From: Mesobacillus persicus
GTDB lineage: Bacteria > Bacillota > Bacilli > Bacillales > Cytobacillaceae
Length of the DNA stretch: 64,000 bases
Direction: 5' to 3'
Assembly: GCF_900109925.1 (NCBI RefSeq)
Contig: NZ_FOBW01000001.1
Coordinates: forward strand, 248,001-312,000
Shown here: piece after piece, positions 42,861-52,057 of the stretch
How positions within the stretch are numbered: position 1 is the stretch's first letter
Layout of the letters: each line of letters starts with the position of its first letter
Notes under the pieces: generated by a model
Told to the model about the DNA's origin: nothing
Database searches by the model: none
What the model saw: the letters and a program-made list of their open reading frames with translations, nothing else
Program-made: the position numbers and the translations under genes

Positions 42861-43808
42861 TTAGATCGTTTTTAATGCTAGTTTGTTGAGCATATCCTTA
42901 GTCATCGTTTGAAGGTCATATTTGGTTGTGAAGCCCCATTCTTTCTTGGCGGCAGAGGCGTCGATGGAGTTTGGCCAGCTGCTTGCGATTTGCTGGCGGA
43001 CTGGGTCTACTGCATAACCAAGCGTGAACTCAGGGATTTCTTTTCTTATCGCCTCAGCAATTTCCTCAGGGTCAAAGCTCATCGCGGTCACATTGAACGA
43101 ATTCCGGTGCCTCAGGTTGGAAGGGTCTGCTTCCATTAAATCGATGATGGCATTAAGGGCATCTGGCATATACATCATGTCCATATAGGTCCCTTTATCA
43201 ATATAAGACGTGTAGTGTCCATGTTTGATCGCTTCATAGAATATCTCGACAGCATAGTCCGTCGTGCCTCCTCCAGGTGGGGTGACATAGGAAATGAGTC
43301 CCGGGAAGCGAAGTCCCCGAGTGTCTACCCCAAAGCGGTGGAAGTAATAATCTGCTAAAAGTTCACCAGCGACTTTATTTACACCATACATGGTGGTTGG
43401 GCGCTGAATTGTATCCTGAGGTGTCTCGTCTTTAGGAGTCGTTGGGCCAAATGCACCAATCGAGCTTGGTGTGAAAAACTGTGCATCTAGCTCTTTCGCT
43501 GTTTCAAGAGCATTCATCAAACCACCCATATTTAAATTCCAGGCAAAAACAGGGTTCGCCTCAGCAGTAGCAGACAGTAAAGCTGCCATATGAATAATTG
43601 TATCCGCATGATGGTTAGTTGCAGCCTCCATCATCCCTTTTGCATCCATGACATCTAAAATCTCAAATGGTCCTTCCGTTGCTGCTTCACTATCGTTCGT
43701 CCTGACGTCGGTTGCTAATACATTATCTCGACCGTACAAGTCTCGCAATTTAACCGTTAACTCTGAACCGATTTGGCCAAGAGCTCCCGTAATCATAATC
43801 CGTTTCAT
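42861..43808 (-). CDS. L-threonine 3-dehydrogenase, short-chain epimerase type
   Basis: A 315-residue extended SDR. NAD-binding motif [10 protein letters not shown] at residues 7-16, [14 protein letters not shown], and the catalytic Tyr-Lys in [17 protein letters not shown]; the stretch [27 protein letters not shown] with the Gly-rich PPGGG loop is typical of the epimerase-like threonine dehydrogenases. It oxidises threonine to 2-amino-3-ketobutyrate. The gene 74 nt upstream on the same strand encodes the next enzyme, Kbl, which makes the assignment firm. The ATG at 43808 follows GGGGGAATACC; ten upstream in-frame codons have no site. Confidence 0.9.
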   Translation of the reverse strand: MKRIMITGALGQIGSELTVKLRDLYGRDNVLATDVRTNDSEAATEGPFEILDVMDAKGMMEAATNHHADTIIHMAALLSATAEANPVFAWNLNMGGLMNALETAKELDAQFFTPSSIGAFGPTTPKDETPQDTIQRPTTMYGVNKVAGELLADYYFHRFGVDTRGLRFPGLISYVTPPGGGTTDYAVEIFYEAIKHGHYTSYIDKGTYMDMMYMPDALNAIIDLMEADPSNLRHRNSFNVTAMSFDPEEIAEAIRKEIPEFTLGYAVDPVRQQIASSWPNSIDASAAKKEWGFTTKYDLQTMTKDMLNKLALKTI

Positions 43809-43882
43809 ATGTTGGTATTCCCCCAAGCTTCCATCCAAGTTGTGATATTATCCTATTCCAGTCATTGAAAAATGGTTGGGAT

Positions 43883-45076
43883 TTACTGAATAACGCCCAT
43901 TTCCTTACCAACCGTCTCATATATAGCCAACGCTTCGTCTAACATGGCTTTTGTATGAGCAGCAGAAGGCATATTACGCACTCGCCCAGTCCCTTTTGGA
44001 ACCGTTGGGAAAACAATCGATTTTGCATAAACTCCCTTTTCGTTCAACCGTTTGCTGAACTCTTGTGTTTTCACTTCATCTCCAATGATACATGGAGTGA
44101 TTGGCGTTTCGCTGTTTCCAATATCAAAGCCAAGCTTTTGTAATCCTTCCTTTAAATAATCTGCGTTGTCCCAGAGCCGCTCGTTTAATTCAGAACTAGC
44201 AGTTAATAGTTCGATTGCCTTAATTGAAGCCGCTACATCAGCAGGTGTAAGTGCAGTAGAAAATAGGAATGGACGACTACGAACTTTTAGCCAGTCAATC
44301 AAATCACGCTTTCCAGCTACATAGCCACCAACGACACCAATTGCCTTTGAGAGTGTCCCGATTTGAAAATCGATTCTGTCAGATAACCCAAAATGCTTAA
44401 CTGTACCTGCTCCTTTGCCTAGGACACCTGAACCATGAGCGTCATCGACATAAGTAATTAAGTCAAACTCTTCAGCGATTTCAACGATCTCTGGAAGCTT
44501 TGCGATATCTCCGTCCATGGAGAATACCCCATCGGTAATCACCATGATTTTATTGTACTGCCCGGATTCCTTCGCTTCCTTAGCCTTTGCTCTAAGATCT
44601 TTCATATCTGAATGGTTAAAGCGGATGATTTTCGCCCTGGATAAACGACAGCCATCAATGATTGAGGCATGGTTTAATTCGTCGGAAAGAATGGCATCAT
44701 TTTTATCCATCACAGCAGAGATGGCCGCCATATTACAATTGAAGCCTGACTGATAGGCAATTGCTGCCTCAGTCTGCTTAAACTTGGCTAGCTTTTCTTC
44801 TAGCTCTAGATGGATGTCAAGCGTCCCATTTATGGTTCTAACCGCACCCGCACCAACGCCATATCTCTCTACGGCTTCAGCCGCTGCTTTTTTTAGACGC
44901 GAGTCAGTCGCTAAACCAAGATAATTATTTGAGGAAAGATTGATTAAACTCTTTCCGTTGATTGTAATCATTGGACCATTTGCACTTTGAAGAGGATCAA
45001 TCACATTATAGAGACCCTTCCCTTTTAAATCCTCAAGATTTTCTGTTAAAAATTGCTCTAATTGTTTACTAGACAT
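43883..45076 (-). CDS. kbl: glycine C-acetyltransferase (2-amino-3-ketobutyrate CoA ligase)
   Basis: A 397-residue alpha-oxoamine synthase, PLP-dependent. Visible: [61 protein letters not shown] and the PLP Lys244 in [16 protein letters not shown]. With the downstream dehydrogenase it converts threonine to glycine and acetyl-CoA. AAGGAGGGCTTAAG precedes the ATG at 45076. KBL and 8-amino-7-oxononanoate synthase (BioF) look alike; the tdh neighbour and absence of other biotin genes favour Kbl. Confidence 0.92.
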   Translation of the reverse strand: MSSKQLEQFLTENLEDLKGKGLYNVIDPLQSANGPMITINGKSLINLSSNNYLGLATDSRLKKAAAEAVERYGVGAGAVRTINGTLDIHLELEEKLAKFKQTEAAIAYQSGFNCNMAAISAVMDKNDAILSDELNHASIIDGCRLSRAKIIRFNHSDMKDLRAKAKEAKESGQYNKIMVITDGVFSMDGDIAKLPEIVEIAEEFDLITYVDDAHGSGVLGKGAGTVKHFGLSDRIDFQIGTLSKAIGVVGGYVAGKRDLIDWLKVRSRPFLFSTALTPADVAASIKAIELLTASSELNERLWDNADYLKEGLQKLGFDIGNSETPITPCIIGDEVKTQEFSKRLNEKGVYAKSIVFPTVPKGTGRVRNMPSAAHTKAMLDEALAIYETVGKEMGVIQ

Positions 45077-45216
45077 CTTAAGCCCTCCTTGAATATACAA
45101 CTGTACTCTCTGAGTGGACAGTAATACTTCTTATTGAACCTTTATAATTAAGGTTTACTTCTTATACTTTACCAATATTTTATTCCTTTGTACATTGTGG
45201 AGAGACAGAATTCTAA

Positions 45217-45248
45217 CAAAAAAAGAAGGGACATTTCGTCCCTCCTTT
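45217..45248 (-). terminator. terminator of pssA
   Basis: On the minus strand: GGAGGGAC, loop GAAAT, GTCCCTTC, TTTTTTT. It lies about 30 nt after the pssA stop. Confidence 0.85.
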
Positions 45249-45277
45249 CTTTCGTCATGATTAGACTGCTATTTCAT

Positions 45278-46015
45278 CTATTTTTTTCGTAACTTCCATT
45301 TAAATCGTTTAGGTAGCTTTCGTCTGCGAATCGGAAATCTGGGTTCTTTTTCCTTGAAGAAACGCACCACAACATAAAGGATGTACGTAGCAAGTGCTAC
45401 ATAGAAATAGACAGACACATGTTCAGTGCGCGTTTTCGTAAATAAATACACCATATAAAATAAAAACAACGTGATTAGCACACTGTATTTTGGTAGCCCA
45501 ATTTTCTTTAAACTAGGAATTTTCATCCGGCTAACCATCATAATGGCTAGTAAATAAAAAATAATCATAAATAGCCAAACAGGAATTGTTTTTGAGAATA
45601 ACACTAAAAATGTAACAATTCCTCCTGCTAATGTGATGGGAATTCCTTTAAAGAACTTTAAACTCTCTGATTGATCCGTAATATTAAACCTTGCCAGCCG
45701 ATACGCACCAAACAATGGGAATAATCCAGCTAAAAGTATGCCTGTCATTCCATAATCACCTAAATACGTATAAGCCACAAGTAGGGCTGGCACGACGCCA
45801 AAGGAAACAACATCAGCAAGTGAATCGAGTTCCTTTCCCAGTTCATCGGAGACCCCAAGGATTCTCGCTACTCTACCATCTACGGCATCAAGCATAATCG
45901 CGATGAATATTAAAATAGGGGCAATGCGCATATCACCATTAATAATATAAGTAATGGCTAAGAATCCGCAAAATAGGTTTCCCAAGGTGAGTAAATTAGG
46001 TATGTGTTTTTTCAT
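45278..46015 (-). CDS. pssA: CDP-diacylglycerol-serine O-phosphatidyltransferase
   Basis: A 245-residue membrane enzyme that makes phosphatidylserine. The CDP-alcohol phosphotransferase motif D-G-x2-A-R-x8-G-x3-D-x3-D is visible in MLDAVDGRVARILG followed by SDELGKELDSLADV (about residues 41-70). Seven or eight hydrophobic segments follow. The basic tail (KEKEPRFPIRRRKLPKRFKW) is longer than in B. subtilis PssA. No psd gene is next to it in this window, though the two are often paired. The ATG at 46015 has AGAAAGGCG upstream. Confidence 0.92.
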   Translation of the reverse strand: MKKHIPNLLTLGNLFCGFLAITYIINGDMRIAPILIFIAIMLDAVDGRVARILGVSDELGKELDSLADVVSFGVVPALLVAYTYLGDYGMTGILLAGLFPLFGAYRLARFNITDQSESLKFFKGIPITLAGGIVTFLVLFSKTIPVWLFMIIFYLLAIMMVSRMKIPSLKKIGLPKYSVLITLFLFYMVYLFTKTRTEHVSVYFYVALATYILYVVVRFFKEKEPRFPIRRRKLPKRFKWKLRKK

Positions 46016-46180
46016 GTCGCACGCCTTTCTAATTTTAAACTCTTTTTATAATTCTAATCGTTTATCCTTCATTATAGATGTAATGGAGAAAAATAAGTGC
46101 AATTCTAATAATATGTTCCATATCCTCCATTATATTCAAAAAAATAGGGGCATGGTTAAAATCATAACAAAAATACATGC

Positions 46181-46213
46181 AAAAAAATAGCGACGTTTTT
46201 GTAAACGTCGCAT
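46181..46213 (-). terminator. terminator of the AbrB-type gene
   Basis: On the minus strand: TGCGACGTTT, loop ACAA, AAACGTCGC, TATTTTTTTG. Confidence 0.88.
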
Positions 46214-46222
46214 TTAACTATA

Positions 46223-46510
46223 TTATCTAACGGCATTTAACAAAAAATCTTCAATCTCTTTCATTAATAACTCTGCACCCTCTTGACTAACGATAATTTT
46301 CCCGTTCGCGAGTTCTAAATTGTCAGAGCTTATTTTTCCGGTTATCATACATGTTTTATGAGGCTCGTACTTGTGGAGGATGATTGTATCTTGATCAACA
46401 AAAATTTCTAGTGGGTCATTCTCATGAATGTCCATTTTTTTGCGCAATTCCATTGGAATGACGATACGTCCTAGTTGGTCCGTTTTTCGAACAATACCAG
46501 TCGCTTTCAT
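46223..46510 (-). CDS. AbrB/Abh-type transition-state regulator
   Basis: A 95-residue protein with the N-terminal swapped-hairpin DNA-binding domain of AbrB: MKATGIVRKTDQLGRIVIP, then MELRKKMDIHENDPLEIFVD and TIILHKYEP, followed by a C-terminal multimerisation part (SSDNLELANGKIIVSQEGAELLMKEI). It binds DNA as a tetramer and represses genes in exponential growth. It could be AbrB, Abh or a SpoVT relative; sequence alone favours AbrB/Abh. AAGGAGGGATT precedes the ATG. Transcribed alone, divergent from the ABC-F gene. Confidence 0.9.
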   Translation of the reverse strand: MKATGIVRKTDQLGRIVIPMELRKKMDIHENDPLEIFVDQDTIILHKYEPHKTCMITGKISSDNLELANGKIIVSQEGAELLMKEIEDFLLNAVR

Positions 46511-46694
46511 CTAAATCCCTCCTTTTTTCTTACCATAATTATAGCAAATGGAGGAATTATTTTACAGGAATAAACTACGAGGTTTACAAAATTATAACTG
46601 ACTCCAAAGAAAAGAACTTTCACAATCTGTCCAAATTTAGTATTATCGAATAATGAGTGTATCGATGACAAAGATAAAAAGTGAGGATTAATAG

Positions 46695-48245
46695 ATGAGC
46701 TTACTAACTGTAGATAAATTAGGTCACTCGTTTGGTGACCGTACTCTTTTTAAGGATGTTTCGTTTCGCCTACTAGCAGAGGATCACGCTGGCCTTGTTG
46801 GTGCAAATGGTGTTGGCAAATCAACATTGATGAATATCATCACCAATCAGTTGATCCATGATACTGGTAAAGTAGAGTGGACACCTGGAACACATTACGG
46901 GTACTTGGATCAGCATACTATTCTAACTCCTGGTAAGACGATCCGTGATGTACTAAATGATGCTTTCCTTCCTCTCTTTAAGAGAGAAGCAGAGTTAAAT
47001 GAAGTAACAGGGAAAATGGCAGATGCCTCTCCGGAAGAGCTTGAAGAACTATTAGAACAGATGGCAACAATCCAAGACGAATTAGATGCTGGTGGTTTTT
47101 ATACATTAGATATGAAGGTAGAGGAAGCGGCTCGCGGACTGGGCATTGATGCCATTGGGCTTGATCGCGATGTTTCCGCCTTGAGTGGTGGCCAACGAAC
47201 AAAGGTTTTGCTCGCAAAACTATTATTAGAGCAACCGAAAGTTCTGCTTTTAGACGAGCCAACAAACTATTTGGACGTCGAGCATATTCGTTGGTTATCA
47301 GGTTATTTAAAAGAATATCCATATGCCTTCCTATTAATTTCACATGATACAGAGTTTATGAATTCTGTGTCTAACGTAATTTTCCATTTGGAATTCTCTA
47401 AGCTTTCCCGTTATACAGCTACCTATGAAAAGTTCTTAGAGCTTGCAGAAATCAATAAAAATCAACATATCAATGCCTATGAAAAGCAGAAAGAATTTAT
47501 TAAAAAGCAGGAAGATTTTATTGCGAAAAATAAAGCGCGTTATTCCACGACTGGCCGGGCGAAAAGCCGTCAGAAACAGTTGGACCGTATGGAACGAATC
47601 GACCGTCCTGAAACAGCGATAAAACCTACCTTTGAGTTTAAGGAATCCCGTAGCTCCAGCCGTTATGTATTTGAAGGAAAAGACGTTGAAATTGGGTATA
47701 GCCATCCACTTTTACCTAAGCTTACGATGACAATTGAGCGCGGGGAAAAAATTGCCTTAGTCGGGATGAATGGTGTCGGAAAGTCAACACTATTGAAAAC
47801 CATTTTAGGTAAAATCCCTCCTTTAAGCGGCCAAATAGAACGCGGGGACTTCCTCTACCCTTCTTATTTTGAACAAGAAGTAAAGGCAAAAGACATTACC
47901 CCGATTGATGATGTTTGGGCCTCCTTCCCTGGACTTGACCAACATCAAGTACGTGCAGCTCTTGCCCGCTGCGGTCTAAAAAACGAGCATATATCACGCC
48001 CGCTAAGCCAGTTAAGTGGTGGCGAGCAAGCAAAGGTTCGCCTTTGTAAATTGATGATGGAAGAAAGCAATTGGCTCTTATTTGACGAGCCGACCAACCA
48101 TTTGGATATAACAGCCAAAGCAGAATTAAAAAAGGCTATGAAAGAGTTCAAAGGGACAATCATTCTAGTTAGTCACGAGCCTGACTTTTATGAAGATTGG
48201 GTTACAAAGGTCTGGAATGTTGAAGAGTGGGCAGAGAAAGAGTAG
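46695..48245 (+). CDS. ABC-F family ATPase (YfmM/YkpA type)
   Basis: A 516-residue protein with two ABC ATPase domains and no membrane segment. Walker A: GLVGANGVGKSTL and ALVGMNGVGKSTL; signatures LSGGQRTKVLLAKLL and LSGGEQAKVRLCKLM; Walker B LLLDEPTNYLD and LLFDEPTNHLD. Between them is a basic linker (NKARYSTTGRAKSRQKQLDR) that contacts the ribosome. ABC-F proteins act on stalled ribosomes or give drug protection; this housekeeping-like form resembles B. subtilis YfmM in length. GTGAGGATTAATAG precedes the ATG. It ends at a terminator. Confidence 0.9.
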   Translation: MSLLTVDKLGHSFGDRTLFKDVSFRLLAEDHAGLVGANGVGKSTLMNIITNQLIHDTGKVEWTPGTHYGYLDQHTILTPGKTIRDVLNDAFLPLFKREAELNEVTGKMADASPEELEELLEQMATIQDELDAGGFYTLDMKVEEAARGLGIDAIGLDRDVSALSGGQRTKVLLAKLLLEQPKVLLLDEPTNYLDVEHIRWLSGYLKEYPYAFLLISHDTEFMNSVSNVIFHLEFSKLSRYTATYEKFLELAEINKNQHINAYEKQKEFIKKQEDFIAKNKARYSTTGRAKSRQKQLDRMERIDRPETAIKPTFEFKESRSSSRYVFEGKDVEIGYSHPLLPKLTMTIERGEKIALVGMNGVGKSTLLKTILGKIPPLSGQIERGDFLYPSYFEQEVKAKDITPIDDVWASFPGLDQHQVRAALARCGLKNEHISRPLSQLSGGEQAKVRLCKLMMEESNWLLFDEPTNHLDITAKAELKKAMKEFKGTIILVSHEPDFYEDWVTKVWNVEEWAEKE

Positions 48246-48253
48246 ATCTTAAA

Positions 48254-48288
48254 TAAAACAAAAGGCCCAATATGGGCTTTTTGTTTTA
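48254..48288 (+). terminator. rho-independent terminator of the ABC-F gene
   Basis: AAAACAAAAGGCCC, loop AATAT, GGGCTTTTTGTTTT. Confidence 0.88.
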
Positions 48289-48449
48289 AAAGAAAGTATG
48301 TCATTTTGTAATAAGGATTTTGTCGCTTGTTCATGTATTTATTTTATCAATAGTAGATAGTACAAATTATCGGATATATGAATTGTTACTCCCTTAGTCT
48401 TCAATGGTATAGTGGAGTAGATATTTTTACAGACGAGGGAGATTACAAG

Positions 48450-49337
48450 ATGAAAAAACAACTCACTTTTTTATTAGGAATGATCATGATTCTTTTCTTA
48501 GCAGCTTGCGGGAACTCTGAGGATAACAATGAAGCAGATGAGACAACTGAAGACAAACAAGTAGAGATGATTAAGATTGGGATGATTCCCGATCAAAATG
48601 CAGCGGAAATTAACCGTGGAATGGAAGATTTTGCAAAAGACTTAGCTGAAAAGACAGGTTTTAATGTTGAATTCGTTCCTTCTGTTGATTATGCTGCGCT
48701 TGTTACAGCGTTTGAACGTGGCGAAATACAGCTAGCATGGTTTGGTGGATTAACAGGTGTGCAGGCTAGAAACCTTGTCCCTGAGGCCGAAGCAATTGCT
48801 CAGCGCCCGATTGATGAGAAATTTGAATCTGTTTTTGTTGCTCAAGCAGATTCAGGAATTGAATCATTGGAGGATCTTAAGGGGAAAACCCTAACTTTTG
48901 GTAGTGAAAGCTCAACTTCTGGACATTTAATGCCTCGTTACTTTATGATGGAATCTGGAGTCAACCCGAACGAAGACCTTGATGGAAATCCAAACTATTC
49001 AGGTTCGCATGACAAAACTTATAAATTAGTAGAGTCAGGTGCCTTCCAAGCAGGTGCTCTTAATATTTCTGTTTGGGAAGCAGCGGTTGCTGAAGGCAAT
49101 GTCGATACAAACAAGGTTACAGCCTTCTATACGACTCCTGAGTATTATGACTATAACTGGACAGTCAATAAAATGGACGAAGAAACTAAAGCAACATTGA
49201 AAGAGGCGATTCTTTCAATGAAAGCTGGTGACAATGAAGTAATGGACCTCCTCTCTGCTGAGAAATTCATTGAAACAAAGAATGAAAACTACTCTGCGAT
49301 TGAGGAAGTTGCGAAAGAACTAGAGATTATCAAGTAG
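48450..49337 (+). CDS. PhnD-type substrate-binding lipoprotein, resembling the predicted selenate ABC transporter
   Basis: A 295-residue lipoprotein. Signal peptide with lipobox LAAC (LFLAACGNSED). The mature part has GMIPDQNAAEINRGM, FVPSVDYAALVTAFERGEIQLAWFGGLTGVQAR, FGSESSTSGHLMPRYFM and GSHDKTYKLVESGAFQAGALN. These stretches fit the PhnD-like subfamily that NCBI names putative selenate binding protein, whose genes tend to sit near selA/selD. It may therefore bind selenate/selenite and supply selenium for SelD; phosphonate or phosphite remain possible. GAGGGAGATTAC precedes the ATG at 48450, and TATAGT (48409-48414) is a possible -10. It heads a four-gene operon with an ATPase and two permeases. 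Confidence 0.8.
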   Translation: MKKQLTFLLGMIMILFLAACGNSEDNNEADETTEDKQVEMIKIGMIPDQNAAEINRGMEDFAKDLAEKTGFNVEFVPSVDYAALVTAFERGEIQLAWFGGLTGVQARNLVPEAEAIAQRPIDEKFESVFVAQADSGIESLEDLKGKTLTFGSESSTSGHLMPRYFMMESGVNPNEDLDGNPNYSGSHDKTYKLVESGAFQAGALNISVWEAAVAEGNVDTNKVTAFYTTPEYYDYNWTVNKMDEETKATLKEAILSMKAGDNEVMDLLSAEKFIETKNENYSAIEEVAKELEIIK

Positions 49338-49347
49338 GTGACACCGT

Positions 49348-50100
49348 GTGTCTGAAAAGAACATAATAGAAATTAACCAAATATCGAAAAACTATGAGCG
49401 GAAGATAGCCTTATCTTCCCTTTCTTTTGTTGTGGAAAAAGGCGAATTGATCGCTCTTATTGGTCCGAGTGGAGCAGGAAAAACCACACTCCTCAACTTA
49501 CTAGCCTCGATTCTTGAGGCGGATAGTGGAGAGTTGTTGGTTGATGGGAAGCCAATGAGCCAATTTTCTGACCAAAAGAAGCGTGCAAAAAAAATCGGCA
49601 TCATCCGTCAACAGTTTGACCTCGTTGGTCAATTGCCCGTTATTCATAATGTGCTCGCCGGGCGCTTGGCAGATTGGGGCTTCTTCAAATCCTTATTTAA
49701 CTTATTTATTCCACAAGAACGGCAGGAAGCAACAACAGCTCTAAAGCGAGTCGGCCTTCCTGACAAATTGTATGAACGCACCTCAAATCTATCAGGTGGA
49801 GAGCAGCAGCGCGTGGCTCTGGCAAGGCTACTAATGCAGAAGCCAGAAATCATTCTTGCGGATGAACCAGTTGCCTCACTTGATCCAGCGAGAGCAGACG
49901 ATGTTTTAGATATGCTGACAAAACTGGCAAAAGAGGAACATCAAACCGTTATCGCTAGTCTCCATTCTGTTGATTATGCACGTAAGTATTTTACAAGATT
50001 GATTGCTCTTAAAAATGGGAAATTATTCTTTGACCTCCCTGCTGACCAAGTAACCGATAAACAGCTTGAGGAGCTCTATCAGTTGAAGGAGCTGAGTTAA
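49348..50100 (+). CDS. PhnC-type ABC transporter ATP-binding protein
   Basis: A 250-residue ABC ATPase. Walker A LIGPSGAGKTTLLNLLA (about 37-53), Q-loop GIIRQQFDLVGQLPVIHNVLAGRL (typical PhnC), signature LSGGEQQRVALARLL, Walker B IILADEPVASLDP, and the H-loop His in IASLHSVDYA. It powers the importer formed with the lipoprotein before it and two PhnE-type permeases after it. Start GTG at 49348, 10 nt after the lipoprotein stop. The stretch RQQFDLV ties it to the PhnC subfamily. Confidence 0.88.
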   Translation: MSEKNIIEINQISKNYERKIALSSLSFVVEKGELIALIGPSGAGKTTLLNLLASILEADSGELLVDGKPMSQFSDQKKRAKKIGIIRQQFDLVGQLPVIHNVLAGRLADWGFFKSLFNLFIPQERQEATTALKRVGLPDKLYERTSNLSGGEQQRVALARLLMQKPEIILADEPVASLDPARADDVLDMLTKLAKEEHQTVIASLHSVDYARKYFTRLIALKNGKLFFDLPADQVTDKQLEELYQLKELS

Positions 50101-50102
50101 AG

Positions 50103-50891
50103 ATGCTCTCATTTGATCTTCATAAAAGAAAGTTTTTAACTGTCTTTTTACTCCTATTATTTGCATGGAGTTTAATGGGTGTAAATTGGCAAGAAGGTGT
50201 TATGCATTCCAGTGGGATTAGTACGGCAGGTGAAATTTTTGCTGCCATGTTTACCCCTGACTTGAGCATGGATATTCTGCTCCTAGCGGCTGAATCTTCT
50301 TGGCTTACACTCGCTTATGCAACCGCCGGGATGAGCCTTGCACTTATACTGGCACTCATTTTTGGCATCCTCGCTTCGGGTGTGCTTTCGTCTGGAAAGC
50401 GGTCGAGAACTTTGATGAAGGGTTCATTTCGTGGAGTGCTTGGGTTTATGCGAGCGATTCATGAGCTTGTCTGGGCCTGGTTATTCGTTGCTTCATTTGG
50501 CCTTTCCCCCTATGCAGCAATTTTTGCACTAGCGATTCCGTATGGAGGCATTCTTGGCCGGATCTTTGCTGACATGATTAATGATGTACCTGAGGAGCCA
50601 ATTAAAGCACTCAGAGCGACCGGAGCCTCTAGGTTACAATGTCTCTTTTATGGTTACCTTCCCAGTGTAAAAAACAGTATGATTAGCTATACAATGTACC
50701 GCTACGAGTGTGCAGTCAGGTCTTCAGCGATTATGAGTTTTGTAGGTTTAGGCGGCCTTGGTTATCAAATTCAGCTTTCGTTAGATGACCTTCATTATGA
50801 TGAAGTATGGACGTTTTTATATTTCCTTATCATCCTTGTCGTAATTATTGATGGTTGGAGCAATATGTTAAGAAGGAGGATGGCGCAATGA
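50103..50891 (+). CDS. PhnE-type ABC transporter permease 1
   Basis: A 262-residue permease with six membrane helices and the EAA-like cytoplasmic loop AIKALRATGASRLQCLFYGYLPSV-type (KALRATGASRLQ). LTLAYATAGMSLALILALIFGIL and FVGLGGLGYQIQLSLDDLHYDE follow the PhnE pattern. It starts 2 nt after the ATPase stop. Together with the second permease it would form the membrane pore. Two non-identical PhnE proteins in one operon are also known in phosphonate and the predicted selenate systems. Confidence 0.87.
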   Translation: MLSFDLHKRKFLTVFLLLLFAWSLMGVNWQEGVMHSSGISTAGEIFAAMFTPDLSMDILLLAAESSWLTLAYATAGMSLALILALIFGILASGVLSSGKRSRTLMKGSFRGVLGFMRAIHELVWAWLFVASFGLSPYAAIFALAIPYGGILGRIFADMINDVPEEPIKALRATGASRLQCLFYGYLPSVKNSMISYTMYRYECAVRSSAIMSFVGLGGLGYQIQLSLDDLHYDEVWTFLYFLIILVVIIDGWSNMLRRRMAQ

Positions 50892-51724
50892 AAAAACGTA
50901 GATCTCCTTTTCTCACCTTTTCCTTTTATGCCTTCCTCCTCTTAATTGCTAGTTCCTGGTACTTTGTAATTGGAATTAAAAATGCGAGCTTAACGGAGCT
51001 GTTTTCTAAGGAAAATCTTGAGTACGCAACTAAGTTCTTTAAAGGTTTACTTGGGGTTGGTCAAGAGGAAATTGCCTTTTTGAATCGTGACAGCTGGTCA
51101 GATGCCTTTAAACTAACGGTTGAAACTTTGCAAATGAGTATTATGGCGATTGGATTCTCGACCATTGTCATGTTTCTCACCGTCATTCCGGCGGCTAGAA
51201 ATGTTGCTGACGGAACCTTAACGCTTTCTAGAAGATGGTACCGTTGGTTTGTATTTGGTCTCATTCGTGTTTCTTATATTTTTAGTCGAGCGATTCCTGA
51301 GCTTGTGTGGGCAATGATTGTTATCTTTATTTTTAAGCCTGGGATTCTTCCAGGAGCCATTGCTTTAGCTCTTCATAATTTCGGTATACTTGGTAAACTC
51401 TGTGCTGAAGTCATTGAGGATACAGATTCTCGCCCGATCAGAAATCTTGCTTCAGCCGGCGCAAATCGTGCACAAATACTAATGTATGGGGTGTTTCCAA
51501 CTGTACTCCCTCAATTCCTAACGTACATCCTCTACCGCTGGGAAGTCATTATGCGTACAACCATTGTCGTTGGATTTGTTGGTGCGGGCGGATTAGGACA
51601 AGAGTTTAAACTTAGCATGAGCTTTTTCCATTATACCGAGATCACACTCCTGTTGATTTGCTATCTGATTCTGGTCATTATTGCCGACTATATATCGGAG
51701 AAATCAAGATTTTTCGTGAAATAA
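50888..51724 (+). CDS. PhnE-type ABC transporter permease 2
   Basis: A 278-residue permease with six helices, the loop RNLASAGANRAQILMYGVFP (EAA-type), and FVGAGGLGQEFKLSMSFFHYTE near the end. The ATG at 50888 overlaps the TGA of permease 1 by 4 nt and is preceded by AAGGAGGATGG, so translation is coupled; an in-frame start at 50855 inside the previous gene is less likely. A terminator follows after 0-10 nt. With the binding protein and ATPase this completes the four-gene importer. Confidence 0.88.
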   Translation: MKKRRSPFLTFSFYAFLLLIASSWYFVIGIKNASLTELFSKENLEYATKFFKGLLGVGQEEIAFLNRDSWSDAFKLTVETLQMSIMAIGFSTIVMFLTVIPAARNVADGTLTLSRRWYRWFVFGLIRVSYIFSRAIPELVWAMIVIFIFKPGILPGAIALALHNFGILGKLCAEVIEDTDSRPIRNLASAGANRAQILMYGVFPTVLPQFLTYILYRWEVIMRTTIVVGFVGAGGLGQEFKLSMSFFHYTEITLLLICYLILVIIADYISEKSRFFVK

Positions 51725-51753
51725 AAACGAGCCCTTATTGAGGCTCGTTTTTT
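51723..51753 (+). terminator. rho-independent terminator of the ABC operon
   Basis: AAAAACGAGCC, loop CTTATTGA, GGCTCGTTTTTT. Confidence 0.92.
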
Positions 51754-51760
51754 AGTTGAC

Positions 51761-51910
51761 TTAAGATTGGCTGAACTTTTCATAATGCACCATTGATTCT
51801 CTCGGTAGCATTTCTTTCGCGACCGGCTCTGTTTCTGGGTATCCCAAACCTAAGATTGCAACCACACGCCGATCTTCGGGAACGTCCAAGGCATGTCGAA
51901 CATGGTTTTC
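51761..51910 (-). pseudogene. 3' remnant of a nitroreductase gene
   Basis: The minus strand encodes HALDVPEDRRVVAILGLGYP, then PVAKEMLPRESMVHYEKFSQS, which matches the last 45-50 residues of nitroreductase-family proteins (LGYPxExP, VHYEKW-like end). Upstream, the frame loses similarity after about 51910 and runs into the terminator of the next gene, with no ribosome site or plausible start. It is therefore the stub of a deleted gene. It is not an intact small protein. Some of the more 5' sequence (VGEEMLLSRKYPKAC) may be scrambled remains. Confidence 0.6.
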
Positions 51911-52004
51911 TCTGCGTTTTCTACATGCTTTAGGATATTTTCTACTCAGCAACATTTCCTCCCCGACATTGGTAAGAATCCACCGCAGATAAGCCATTAA
52001 ATAG

Positions 52005-52034
52005 AAAAAAACGAGCACCTTCTGGCTCGCTTTT
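52005..52034 (-). terminator. terminator of the HD-domain gene
   Basis: On the minus strand: AGCGAGCC, loop AGAAGGT, GCTCGT, TTTTTTTC. It lies 20-50 nt after the HD gene stop and overlaps the end of the nitroreductase stub. Confidence 0.82.
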
Positions 52035-52057
52035 CACATGCCTATTTTTTAAACAGA

